Positions 35,494 through 43,462 of a stretch of DNA of 64,000 bases are shown in pieces (positions within the stretch are counted from its first letter, which is position 1; every line of letters starts with the position of its first letter). The notes below the pieces were generated by a model that saw only the letters and a program-made list of their open reading frames with translations, was not told where the DNA came from and ran no database searches. The position numbers and the translations under genes are program-made. The DNA comes from Roseomonas haemaphysalidis (lineage in GTDB: Bacteria; Pseudomonadota; Alphaproteobacteria; Acetobacterales; Acetobacteraceae), in the NCBI RefSeq assembly GCF_017355405.1, contig NZ_CP061177.1, positions 372,001 through 436,000 on the forward strand. Direction: 5' to 3'.

Positions 35494-36387
35494 ATGGACC
35501 TGCTCGCCTTGGCCGACTTCAATCTCGTCGCCCGTCACGAGGGGTTCGGCCGGGCAGCGCGGGCTGCCAGTCGGCCCAAGGCGACGCTGAGCCGCCGTGT
35601 CGCGGAATTGGAGGCCAGCCTCGGCCTGCGCCTGTTCGAGCGCGGCGCCCGCGTCCTCAGGCTGACTCAGGAGGGTCGGGCGCTCTACGAACGGACAGGA
35701 AGGCTGCTCGCTGAGCTCGACGAGGCGGCGGTCGCGATGGCGTCAGGGGTGGACAGGCCACGAGGCCGCCTGCGGATCAGTGCTCCCCTGCTTTTCTCCC
35801 AGACCGCCATGGGGCGGTTGGCGGCGGAGTTCGCGCTGAAGTTTCCAGAGGTCCGGCTGGACGTCACGACGGAGGACCGAGCGGTCGACATGGTGGAGGA
35901 GGGATACGATCTGGTGATCCGGGTCAATCCAGATCCGGACGAGAGCCTCGTCGGGCGGGTCTTCCTGAACGACCGGCTAGTCGTCGTAGCGCCTCCCGCC
36001 CTCGGCCGACCGTTCGACGGCTCTCCTGTACCGGCGGTCCTGCGCGGCTCGAGCGGGCCGGACGGGGCATGGGTCGTCAGGACACCGACCGGCACGTCGA
36101 GGATCGTGGTGGATCCCGTGCTTCGCCTCTCGTCACTCCTCATGGTTCGCGACGCCGTCCGGGCAGGCGTCGGCGCCGCACGCCTCCCGGTGTCGCTTGT
36201 GGGCCACGACCTGAAAGCTGGGAGGTTGGTCCTCTGGGGCGACGTTGAAGGTCCGGACATCTCCCTCTGGACGCTCTACCCCTCACGGCGGCTGCTGAGC
36301 GCGCGTGTCTCCGCCTTCCTCGACCACATGAAGGCAGCATTCCCTCAGGGGACTCCGGAGGAGCTGGGGGCCTACATCGAGGCCTGA
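35494..36387 (+). CDS. LysR family transcriptional regulator
   Basis: A 297-residue regulator: MDLLALADFNLVARHEGFGRAARAASRPKATLSRRVAELEASLGLRLFERG is the winged helix-turn-helix, and GRLRISAPLLFSQTAMGRLAAEFALKFPEVRLDV opens the effector domain, the layout of the CrgA/AaeR-type branch. The ATG at 35494 gives the family N-terminus; earlier in-frame codons extend it without similarity. Divergent from the NmrA-type oxidoreductase gene, which it most likely controls. Confidence 0.88.
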   Translation: MDLLALADFNLVARHEGFGRAARAASRPKATLSRRVAELEASLGLRLFERGARVLRLTQEGRALYERTGRLLAELDEAAVAMASGVDRPRGRLRISAPLLFSQTAMGRLAAEFALKFPEVRLDVTTEDRAVDMVEEGYDLVIRVNPDPDESLVGRVFLNDRLVVVAPPALGRPFDGSPVPAVLRGSSGPDGAWVVRTPTGTSRIVVDPVLRLSSLLMVRDAVRAGVGAARLPVSLVGHDLKAGRLVLWGDVEGPDISLWTLYPSRRLLSARVSAFLDHMKAAFPQGTPEELGAYIEA

Positions 36388-36457
36388 GGACGCTTCACGC
36401 TCACTCCGACACGCACGGTCGAACCGATGACGAAGGCGGCCTGGCGGCCGACCAGCC

Positions 36458-36472
36458 GGGGGGGGGGGGGGG
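36458..36472. repeat. Run of fifteen G residues
   Basis: An uninterrupted G15 tract lies between the convergent lysR and araC genes, 11 bases from the araC stop. Runs of this length are prone to slippage in replication and sequencing. Confidence 0.9.
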
Positions 36473-36482
36473 AGGCTACCCG

Positions 36483-37400
36483 CTAGTTCAGGGTGCCCAC
36501 ACTTGCCTGGCGCGCTCTGGCGTAGTGAACGGGTGGAACGCCGACGTGGCGGGAGAAGGCCACGCTGAACGTGCTCGCCGAGCTGTAGCCTACCCGCTCG
36601 GCCGTTTCCGCCACACCGGCTCCGCCCTGGCGCAATAGGTTCTTCGCGAGCGCCATGCGCCAGCCCAACAGGTATTCCATGGGCGCCACGCCCACCTCGC
36701 GTCGGAACCGTTCGAAGAAGGCCGACCGCGAAAGGGCTGCCTCTCTGGCCAACTCGGCCACCGTCCAGTTCCGCGTCGGTTGATCGTGTAGCTGCCGCAG
36801 GGCTGTGGCAAGGCGCTCGTCGGCAAGACCTCGCAGCAGGCCTGGCGGGGCGGCGGCTCCAGTGGTGGTACGCAGCGCCTCGATCAGCAGGACCTCGAGC
36901 AGCCGCGACAGGATCACATCGCGGCCCGGCCGGTTGCCACGCGTCTCGTCATCCAGCAGTTCTCCTAGCGTCGTGAGCCTCCTGTGTCCGCGGGCGTGAA
37001 GGAGCCGCGGCAGGAGCGATACCAGCAGGTGCGCGTCCTCCGAGCCGAAAGCGCAGTGACCGACAAGGGCGCGCACATCGGGCGCTTGGTCCGGGCTACC
37101 CAGGCGGAACACGCCGGGACTGACCTCGACCGGCGGCGCCTCCGTGCCAGGAAGGGGCGGTTCAAGGCTCGAGACGACGAAGTCGTGGGCCGCAGGGACG
37201 AGGACGAAGTCGCCTGTCTCGAGGATGATCGATTCCTGTCCATGAACTGCCAGGCGACAGACGCCGTCGAGCACCACAAGGTAAAACGGGTGCCCATGGA
37301 TCGAGCGGTGCACGATCCACCGGCCCGTACCAGTGACGAGCTTGGAGAACGATGCAGTGGGCTTGAGCAGTTCAACGACCTGGGCGAGCGGATCGGGCAT
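36483..37400 (-). CDS. AraC family transcriptional regulator (cupin_6 type)
   Basis: The 305-residue protein has the AraC_binding_2/cupin_6 N-terminal half (GRWIVHRSIHGHPFYLVVLDGVCRLAVHG, ETGDFVLVPAAHDFV) and a C-terminal double helix-turn-helix (TVAELAREAALSRSAFFERFRREVGVAPMEYLLGWRMALAKNLL, then ETAERVGYSSASTFSVAFSRHVGVPPVHY). These regulators commonly control a divergent oxidoreductase gene; here an SDR gene begins 94 bases away on the opposite strand. Effector unknown. Confidence 0.88.
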   Translation of the reverse strand: MPDPLAQVVELLKPTASFSKLVTGTGRWIVHRSIHGHPFYLVVLDGVCRLAVHGQESIILETGDFVLVPAAHDFVVSSLEPPLPGTEAPPVEVSPGVFRLGSPDQAPDVRALVGHCAFGSEDAHLLVSLLPRLLHARGHRRLTTLGELLDDETRGNRPGRDVILSRLLEVLLIEALRTTTGAAAPPGLLRGLADERLATALRQLHDQPTRNWTVAELAREAALSRSAFFERFRREVGVAPMEYLLGWRMALAKNLLRQGGAGVAETAERVGYSSASTFSVAFSRHVGVPPVHYARARQASVGTLN

Positions 37401-37494
37401 ATTCTGGACTTAAGCGAATGCGATGTGGACTTCCAGATGTAGAAGGTCCAGTCGTCGGGGCCTACCCTCCCGTTGACCCGCAACAGGAGCTTGC

Positions 37495-38241
37495 ATGAAT
37501 TCCATCCTGATCACCGGCTGCTCGTCCGGCTTCGGCCTCGAGACGGCACGGCTGTTCCTTGACCGCGGCTGGACCGTCGTCGCCACGATGCGCACGCCGC
37601 GCGAGGACGTCCTGCCGCAATCTGAACGGCTGCGGATCTTGCAACTCGATGTCACGGATGCGGGCAGCATCGCACGTGCCGTGGAAGCGGCCGGGCCGAT
37701 CGAGGTCCTGGTCAACAACGCCGGGGTTGGCCTGCTCAACGCGCTGGAAGGCGTGTCGATGGACAGCGTCCGGGAAGTGTTCGAGACCAATACGCTCGGC
37801 ACCATCGCCATGACCCGGGCCGTGCTACCCCAATTTCGGGAAAGGCGGTCCGGGGTGGTCGTCAATGTAACGTCGAGCGTGACTCTGAAGCCACTGCACC
37901 TGCTTTCTGTCTATACCGCCAGCAAGGCCGCAGTGAACGCCTTCACTGAATCTCTTGCACTGGAACTGGAGCCATTTGGCATGCGGGCCTGCTTGGTGCT
38001 GCCAGGCCGCTCCCCTGCGACTTCGTTTGGCAGCAATGCCCGCACTCGCATGGGCATGGACATCCCTGAAAGCTATAGCGGATTGGCAAAGCAGGTCTTC
38101 GCGGGATGGCAAACATCGACCGAGGAGGTCACGCACGCACAGGACGTGGCACAGGCAGTGTGGCGTGCGGCTACAGATCCATCGTGTCCAATGCGACTTC
38201 CAGCCGGGGCTGACGCGGTCGCCTTGGCAGGGGCAGGCTGA
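37495..38241 (+). CDS. Short-chain dehydrogenase/reductase
   Basis: The 248-residue SDR has the cofactor motif ILITGCSSGFGLETARLFLDRGW, the structural NNAG in VLVNNAGVGLLNALEG and the catalytic Ser-Tyr-Lys triad in VTSSVTLKPLHLLSVYTASKAAV. The Arg-rich start after strand 2 (TMRTPRED) favours NADPH. It is divergent from the AraC-type gene and probably under its control. ATG at 37495 follows ACAGGAGC. Substrate unknown. Confidence 0.88.
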   Translation: MNSILITGCSSGFGLETARLFLDRGWTVVATMRTPREDVLPQSERLRILQLDVTDAGSIARAVEAAGPIEVLVNNAGVGLLNALEGVSMDSVREVFETNTLGTIAMTRAVLPQFRERRSGVVVNVTSSVTLKPLHLLSVYTASKAAVNAFTESLALELEPFGMRACLVLPGRSPATSFGSNARTRMGMDIPESYSGLAKQVFAGWQTSTEEVTHAQDVAQAVWRAATDPSCPMRLPAGADAVALAGAG

Positions 38242-38718
38242 CCGCGCCGACTTCCATATCAAAGGGCGGCAATCCCCGTTCCGGCATTCGCTGGTTACCC
38301 TCTAGCGACAAATGCTTCGTCAATCGGACGCAACCGTAGGCCGCATTTAGGGGCCAGCGCGTCTTTTCGAAGCCCGCGAGGCCAGGATTTCAAGGGTGTT
38401 AATCAGCGTTTGGACTGGGCCTTCTGATGGCAGCGCAAGACAGAGTGCTAATGACCCTTGCTTCAAGCAGGTTAAGCATGGCGCGACAGCATATCTGCCG
38501 CTTCATCAGCGTGACATGGCTGATGTGGCCTTTGGTCTTCCGTTCAGCCGGGGTGAGGTGATGGCCGCCGAGAATGCGGCCATGCCACCGGCAGTGTCTC
38601 ATGACCGGGAGACGATGATCAGGCTGGTCCGCGCCTGCTCAATCGGCTGCTACGAATCATCCGTAACCTCGTAACAAGTTGCGGTCCTGAACCGGCAACA
38701 GGGTCAGGAGGCATTAGA
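38242..38718. other. Gene-poor stretch with a transposase remnant
   Basis: The 477 bases contain the ISL3 remnant listed at 38458-38545. Elsewhere no gene, RNA or terminator was recognised. Confidence 0.35.
38458..38545 (-). pseudogene. Remnant of an ISL3 transposase 3' end
   Basis: The minus strand encodes ERKTKGHISHVTLMKRQICCRAMLNLLEARVI, which lines up with the last ~32 residues of the ISL3 transposase at 43517-45073 (NRQTKGQINRLKMIKRRMYG...LLEARLI). DNA similarity to 43540-43622 is also evident. No other part of the element survives, so it is a decayed fragment of a different copy. Confidence 0.65.
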
Positions 38719-39420
38719 CTAGCCGATAGTGCTCCACTGCACGTGAAGGTCCTGGCGAGAGCCTTGGCGGTTTGAATTTGGATCCCTCAGGTCGGCGCGT
38801 TCGAGAAATTGCAGAAGACGCCAGAACCCAGCTTGGAACTCATCTCCATTAAGTGCCTTTTGGCATTCCTGAACTAATGCCTGCAGGCCACCAACCTCTG
38901 TTGCCTCGACGAACAGCAAGGTTTCGCGCTGGGGTGGCTGGGCATCAGGGAAGGCCTCGTAGGACTGCCCGACCTGCGCTGCCTGGCCCAGCATGAAGCC
39001 CAGGATACTGCCTTCGGCCAATGCTTGAGTCAGCGGACGCCGAAGCAAGGGAAGCGCTTCTTCTTTGACCTCAGGGATGCGCAATGTTGCCACTGCGCCG
39101 CCCCGGCCGAAACGTTCTGCTGCCAAGGTTTCGCAGGGTAGGCGACGAAAGGCGGTCAGCGTCTTGCGCATTGCGGTCGACCAGGGCGTCGGGTCCCGTA
39201 CGAGAGACATGTAGTCAGCGGTGTCCAGCGCCTCGAGATTATCCAACTCGTAGATGGTAAAATAGCCACCGCCATCTTCGGCGCGATATCTGCAGGCGGC
39301 ACGGAAGCCCGGCGCTCCCAGCCGTTCCGGCACGTGCTCCTGACTGTGCCACGTTTCGTACTCGGCTTCGCGACCGGGCACGACGCCGTTCCAGAGTGCA
39401 AGAAATGCAGGGGGCGTCAT
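38719..39420 (-). CDS. EthD/dimeric alpha-beta barrel-like hypothetical protein
   Basis: The 233-residue product starts FLALWNGVVPGREAEYETWHSQEHVPERLGAPGF, a pattern like the NIPSNAP/EthD-type ferredoxin-like fold (WHxxEHVPERL). A second, weaker half begins near residue 105. The ATG at 39420 overlaps the alcohol dehydrogenase stop as ATGA, so it is co-translated with it. Members of these folds often assist degradation enzymes. The C-terminal ~25 residues (SNRQGSRQDLHVQW) are not conserved-looking. Confidence 0.65.
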   Translation of the reverse strand: MTPPAFLALWNGVVPGREAEYETWHSQEHVPERLGAPGFRAACRYRAEDGGGYFTIYELDNLEALDTADYMSLVRDPTPWSTAMRKTLTAFRRLPCETLAAERFGRGGAVATLRIPEVKEEALPLLRRPLTQALAEGSILGFMLGQAAQVGQSYEAFPDAQPPQRETLLFVEATEVGGLQALVQECQKALNGDEFQAGFWRLLQFLERADLRDPNSNRQGSRQDLHVQWSTIG

Positions 39421-40451
39421 GCGCGCAAGATCACCTTGGAGGCAGCTCGGCTTCGCAAGAGAACAAAACCTTCCTTTGCATCAGCCAGCGACAGACGATG
39501 TGTGATCATCGCCTGTATGCGGTCCTGATGCCGCTGCATGAAGGCGATCACACGGGACCAGTCGGTAACAGGCGCGCGATAGGCGCCGTAGATTGACTGT
39601 TCCATTCGCACCAGCTGCGTCAGGTCGATAGGCGCTGGGCGAGCGTGGATACCCGCGACCACCAGGGTGCCGCCCCGACGCAGCTGCCGTAAGCCACCCT
39701 CGATCGCTGCCGTGGCGCCAGCGGCCTCAATCACCGCATCGAACGGCTTGTCTTGCCCGGCTGCGGCCAAAGCATTTGGAAGGTCGGCCCCTGCTAGGTC
39801 GATCGCTGTCCCATCACAGACTGCCCTGGCGGTCGTCAGGCGCGCCTCGTCATGAACCCCGGCGAGCACGACTTCAGCGCCCGCTGCCGTCGCGAAGAGG
39901 GCGATGCCTAAACCAATGGGGCCTGGGCCCAGTACAAGCACCCTTTGGCCCGGCTTGACCGCCGCTAGGTCCACCGCGTGCATGGAGACGCTCAAGGGCT
40001 CGGTCATCGCCGCAAGTTCGGCAGCCATCCCATCCGGCACGGGCACGCAGTTCGCAGCAGGCACTCGGACCAGTGCGGCGAAGGCGCCGTCCCGTCCGAT
40101 CCCGATGCCGCGCCGGTGGGTGCAGCCGTCCGGATCGCCTGCTGTGCAGGCGGCACAGTGACCGCACACGGTGGAGGGACGCACCGTCACCCGCTGTCCC
40201 ACGGCGACGCCCCGGGCATCCTCCCCAAGCTCGACGATGCGACCTGCAAACTCGTGCCCGATCGTCACCGGCATGGCTGATGTCATGGAAGCATAGCCCG
40301 CCGTCCAATCCGCGATATGCACGTCGGTGCCGCAGATGCCTGCGGCTTCGACTTCCACGAGCACCTCGCCAGGTTGCGGTATGGGTTCGGGTACTTCGGC
40401 GAAGTCGAGGCCGGGCTCGGGAGAAGTCTTGCGCAGTGCCAGCATGGTCAT
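39417..40451 (-). CDS. Zinc-dependent alcohol/polyol dehydrogenase (MDR family)
   Basis: The 344-residue medium-chain dehydrogenase has the catalytic-zinc residues in AAGICGTDVHI and TIGHEFAGRIVELG, a structural-zinc Cys set in VCGHCAACTAGDPDGCTHR, and the NAD-binding motif VLVLGPGPIGLGIALFATAAGAEVVLAG. It is close to threonine 3-dehydrogenase/sorbitol dehydrogenase-type members. Both ends overlap neighbours (ATGA with the upstream tctC and with the downstream EthD-like gene), so the three are co-expressed. Substrate unknown; a carboxylate or polyol imported in connection with the Bug protein is possible. Confidence 0.88.
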   Translation of the reverse strand: MTMLALRKTSPEPGLDFAEVPEPIPQPGEVLVEVEAAGICGTDVHIADWTAGYASMTSAMPVTIGHEFAGRIVELGEDARGVAVGQRVTVRPSTVCGHCAACTAGDPDGCTHRRGIGIGRDGAFAALVRVPAANCVPVPDGMAAELAAMTEPLSVSMHAVDLAAVKPGQRVLVLGPGPIGLGIALFATAAGAEVVLAGVHDEARLTTARAVCDGTAIDLAGADLPNALAAAGQDKPFDAVIEAAGATAAIEGGLRQLRRGGTLVVAGIHARPAPIDLTQLVRMEQSIYGAYRAPVTDWSRVIAFMQRHQDRIQAMITHRLSLADAKEGFVLLRSRAASKVILRA

Positions 40452-41437
40452 TCCATCCGCACCTTGGCGTCTGTAATTACCTTGGCCCAAAGCTGTGCCT
40501 CGCTGTCCATGAACTGGCTTAGCGCTGCAGGGCTGCCACCCGCAGGCACGGCGCCCAAGGTGCCGAGACGGTTGATCACGGCCTGATCCTTTACCGTCGT
40601 GTTAAAAGCTCGATTCAGGGCCTCGGTCACCGGAGCGGGGGTGTCGCGGGGCACTGCCAAGGCCACCCACGCGGAAACATCATAACCGGGGAAGCCTTGC
40701 TCAGCCACGGTGGGCACATCTGGTAAGGTCGGTACGCGCTGCGCGGTGGTAACGGCAAGGGCCTTCAACGTTCCACTGGCGATCTGCCCGGCTGCTGAGG
40801 CCAGCGTGCAAAACATGACGTTGAGGCTGCCACCGATGGTGTCGGTCAGCGCCGGGGCCTCACCACGGTAGGGGATGTGCTGCGTATCGATACCAGTGCG
40901 CAAACCAAACAATTCGCCTGCCAGATGCGCGACCGTGCCGGTGCCGCCAGATCCGAAGGTCAGCGGCGTGCCGGACTTGCGGGTGGCCTCTGCCAGCTCA
41001 GCCATGGTCTGCACCGGGGAGGCCGGGCGCGTGACGACCACGAAGGGCAACCGTGCGATCAGTCCGACCGGCGCCAGCTCGGTTCTCCAGTCGTAGGGGA
41101 CGTCGGAGCGGAAGGCAGGATTGATCACCGTGGTCGTCGGCACCGCCAGAATGGTGTAGCCGTCGGGTTGCGCCCGGGTAACGGCCTGCGTCGCCGGGAT
41201 GGTGCTGCCGCCGCCACGGTTCTCAATCACTAGGCGCTTGCCCAGAACGTCTCCAGCCCGCTCCGCGATGGTGCGGGTGGCCACGTCTACACCGCCACCG
41301 GCGGCGAAGGGTACGATGATGGTGGGGGAGCGGGTGGGCCAGCTGGGCTGAGCAAGCGCGATACTAGGCAGCAGTGCCAAACCTCCAGCGGCGGACATCC
41401 CGCGCAGCAGGTCACGTCGGCTGACAGCATGATACAT
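40448..41437 (-). CDS. Tripartite tricarboxylate transporter (TctC/Bug) substrate-binding protein
   Basis: The 329-residue precursor has a twin-arginine leader (SRRDLLRGMSAAGGLALLPS, cleavage after ALA) and Bug-family features: PTIIVPFAAGGGVDVATRTIAE, LVIENRGGGSTIPATQAVTRAQPDGYT, HIPYRGEAPALTDTIGG and DVPTVAEQGFPGYDV. It should bind an organic acid in the periplasm. The stop overlaps the start of the alcohol dehydrogenase gene. A LysR gene sits upstream in the same direction, 155 bases away, and may regulate the set. No tctAB genes are present. Confidence 0.88.
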   Translation of the reverse strand: MYHAVSRRDLLRGMSAAGGLALLPSIALAQPSWPTRSPTIIVPFAAGGGVDVATRTIAERAGDVLGKRLVIENRGGGSTIPATQAVTRAQPDGYTILAVPTTTVINPAFRSDVPYDWRTELAPVGLIARLPFVVVTRPASPVQTMAELAEATRKSGTPLTFGSGGTGTVAHLAGELFGLRTGIDTQHIPYRGEAPALTDTIGGSLNVMFCTLASAAGQIASGTLKALAVTTAQRVPTLPDVPTVAEQGFPGYDVSAWVALAVPRDTPAPVTEALNRAFNTTVKDQAVINRLGTLGAVPAGGSPAALSQFMDSEAQLWAKVITDAKVRME

Positions 41438-41592
41438 TTTGACGGCAGGGTTCACGGGCTGCTTCTTCCTCTTCTGTGGATTCTCTCGGCTACGCGTGAT
41501 CCGCGGCCACGATCCATTCGGAAAGTTAGGACCCGGCCCCCCTCCTGCGGCAACAGACATTCCCGCAACGGGCTATAGCCTCAGGACATCGG

Positions 41593-42489
41593 TTAAGCAG
41601 GGGAAAGCGAGGCGATTCCCTGCGATATCAATGTTTCGAAAGTCTTCAAGAAGACGCCCTGCACGCGATCCACCACCCGGTGGACATAGACATCGAACAC
41701 GCGATCTCCAGCGATCGGCAAAATGGCAAGCCGGTCCCGCCGTACCGACATGGCACTGAATGGGTCGATCACGGCCACCGCCAGACCGACTTCGGCTAGC
41801 GCTGCAGCGGATTCTGCGAAGCGAACGTGGTGCGCCCGTCCGGGCGTGACGTCTGCCTGCGCCAGAAAGGCGTTGAGAACCTGCCCATGGACGGACCAGT
41901 CCTCGAACACTGCCAGCGGCAGATTGCGCAAGTCCTCTGGGTGCACAATCGCCTGACTGGCGAGCGGCCAATCCCGCGGCACGAGAGCCACAGGCGCGCC
42001 GCTGCCCACGCGTGCACTGCGCAAACCTGCCCGGGCCATGGGGAACAGCGTGACAGCTACCTCACCTGGCCCTTCCGTCAGGAAGGCAGCCACCTGACTG
42101 ACCGAAAGCACGTCGAGTTGTAGCGATAAATCCGGGTGACGCTTTGCTAGTGCGGCCAAAGCTCCGGGCACCAACGTGCGGCCGATACTGGGCGAGGCCC
42201 CGACATGGAAATGACGTTTGCCCAGGCGTGCGGCGTCCGCTGCGCGACCGACGGCAGCACGCAGAGCCTCGTAAGCACGATCGATCTCGCCCAGCATCCG
42301 CCGGGCCTCGGACGTAGGATGCAGCCGACCAGCAGACCGGTCAAAAAGTGGTAGCCCCATGATGTCCTCCACCCGGGCCACGATACGGGTGACGGTGGGC
42401 TGTGCAATTCCCAACTCACGCGCTGCACCAACCAATGTACCCGCACGCAGCACGGCGCGAAAAACTTCAATCTGCCGAAGAGTCAGCAT
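41593..42489 (-). CDS. LysR family transcriptional regulator
   Basis: A 298-residue LysR protein with MLTLRQIEVFRAVLRAGTLVGAARELGIAQPTVTRIVARVEDIMGLPLFDR at the N-terminus. This start (LRQIEVFRAVL..GT..GAA) is shared with NocR-type regulators; the effector domain includes FHVGASPSIGRTLVPGALAAL and GLAVAVIDPFSAM. It is upstream of and in the same direction as the tctC-dehydrogenase operon, and immediately downstream of the frameshifted iclR gene. Confidence 0.87.
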   Translation of the reverse strand: MLTLRQIEVFRAVLRAGTLVGAARELGIAQPTVTRIVARVEDIMGLPLFDRSAGRLHPTSEARRMLGEIDRAYEALRAAVGRAADAARLGKRHFHVGASPSIGRTLVPGALAALAKRHPDLSLQLDVLSVSQVAAFLTEGPGEVAVTLFPMARAGLRSARVGSGAPVALVPRDWPLASQAIVHPEDLRNLPLAVFEDWSVHGQVLNAFLAQADVTPGRAHHVRFAESAAALAEVGLAVAVIDPFSAMSVRRDRLAILPIAGDRVFDVYVHRVVDRVQGVFLKTFETLISQGIASLSPA

Positions 42490-42520
42490 GGCGATGGCTC
42501 CCCCCAGACGCCGGACACGG

Positions 42521-43287
42521 TCAGGCGCCGTCTACGAGCTGGATTGCGAGACTAGCTGCGGCTCGGTGGAGCGCCGCGACGATGCGCGCCTCTGTAGCAA
42601 CCGAGCACCGAACACTCGGCAGTGCCACGTTGATTGCCCCAACAGCGTGCCATCGCCGCTGCGTGCCAGACGGGCGAAGCCGATGATGCCAAGGTGGCGT
42701 TCTTCCCGGCTGCGGCCAAGTCCGTCTGGCCCGATCCGCATGACCTCCGCGCGCAAGGCATCAGCGTCTGTGATGGTGTGCACTGTGAAGCGCTCGCGCG
42801 CAGCTTGTGCGAGGTAGTCCTCCAACTCGATCTTGGACATCGCAGCAAGGAGCACCTTGCCCCAAGACGTCGCGTGCAGTGGCAGGAGCTGCCCGACACG
42901 GTAGGCGTAGGTTAGCGGGTGCCGCGCCACGGCGGAGACCAGCACCCGCCCCATCGTGCCCTCCAGCGCCACGAACCCCGCGCTCTCCTCCGCCTCGTCC
43001 GAAAGGCGGCGCACCACAGGGCGGACCAAAGCAGCCGAATTCGGGCCAGGCTTTGGCGCCGCGAGCCTGGACAGGGCCGGTCCGGTGCGCCAAGCGCGTC
43101 CGTCCGCGACGAGATATCCCTCGTCGGCCAGGGTTCGCACCAGGAGGGTCAGGCTGCTCTTAGGCACCCCCATGGCCTTCGCCAGTGCCGCATGGGTCAT
43201 CGGTCCCATCCTGTTCACAAGGGCGAGCAGGTCGAGCGCACGCAGTGCAGATCGAACAGGACCAGGATTTAGAGGCGCCTGAGGCAT
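42521..43287 (-). pseudogene. IclR family regulator with a C-terminal frameshift
   Basis: The first ~215 residues are a standard IclR protein: helix-turn-helix LVNRMGPMTHAALAKAMGVPKSSLTLLVRTL and effector domain with ESAGFVALEGTMGRVLVSAVARHP, ATSWGKVLLAAMS and ERHLGIIGFARLA. After GDGTLLG the frame drifts into an unrelated tail ending at 42532. In the neighbouring phase the expected ending (AINVALPSVRCSVATEARIV ... SLAIQLV) is intact and stops at 42521. Restoring one G in the run at 42637-42640 (CCCC on the plus strand) repairs it. A real mutation or a sequencing error are both possible. Confidence 0.75.
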
Positions 43288-43298
43288 GTTTGATTTTT

Positions 43299-43314
43299 GT
43301 TCAATATGATGAAC
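43299..43314. promoter_or_regulatory. Palindrome in the iclR/tctC divergent promoter
   Basis: GTTCA-ATATGA-TGAAC is a 16-base inverted repeat with five-base arms just upstream of the iclR start at 43287 and within the promoter region of the divergent truncated gene. Length and placement fit an IclR-type operator. Confidence 0.45.
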
Positions 43315-43440
43315 GGCGACAAACTTTTTTCTTCACGCCTTAGATTTTCCATTGAGCAGCATGAGGAGTCTCGCGAGGATACGATCCAGTTCACGCAGAT
43401 GAACAAACATCCGCTCGCGAGTAACTCAGGAGGACATCCA

Positions 43441-43462
43441 TGCACCGCCGAACGTTTCTAGC
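43441..43462 (+). pseudogene. 5' stub of a gene interrupted by an insertion element
   Basis: AGGAGG lies 7 bases before an ATG at about 43440, which opens MHRRTFLA, a typical twin-arginine leader start of a Bug/TctC or similar secreted binding protein. After eight codons the element end TGTCAATC begins. The rest of the gene is not found on the other side of the element, so it was probably deleted. Divergent orientation to an IclR gene is the common layout for catabolic binding proteins. Confidence 0.55.
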
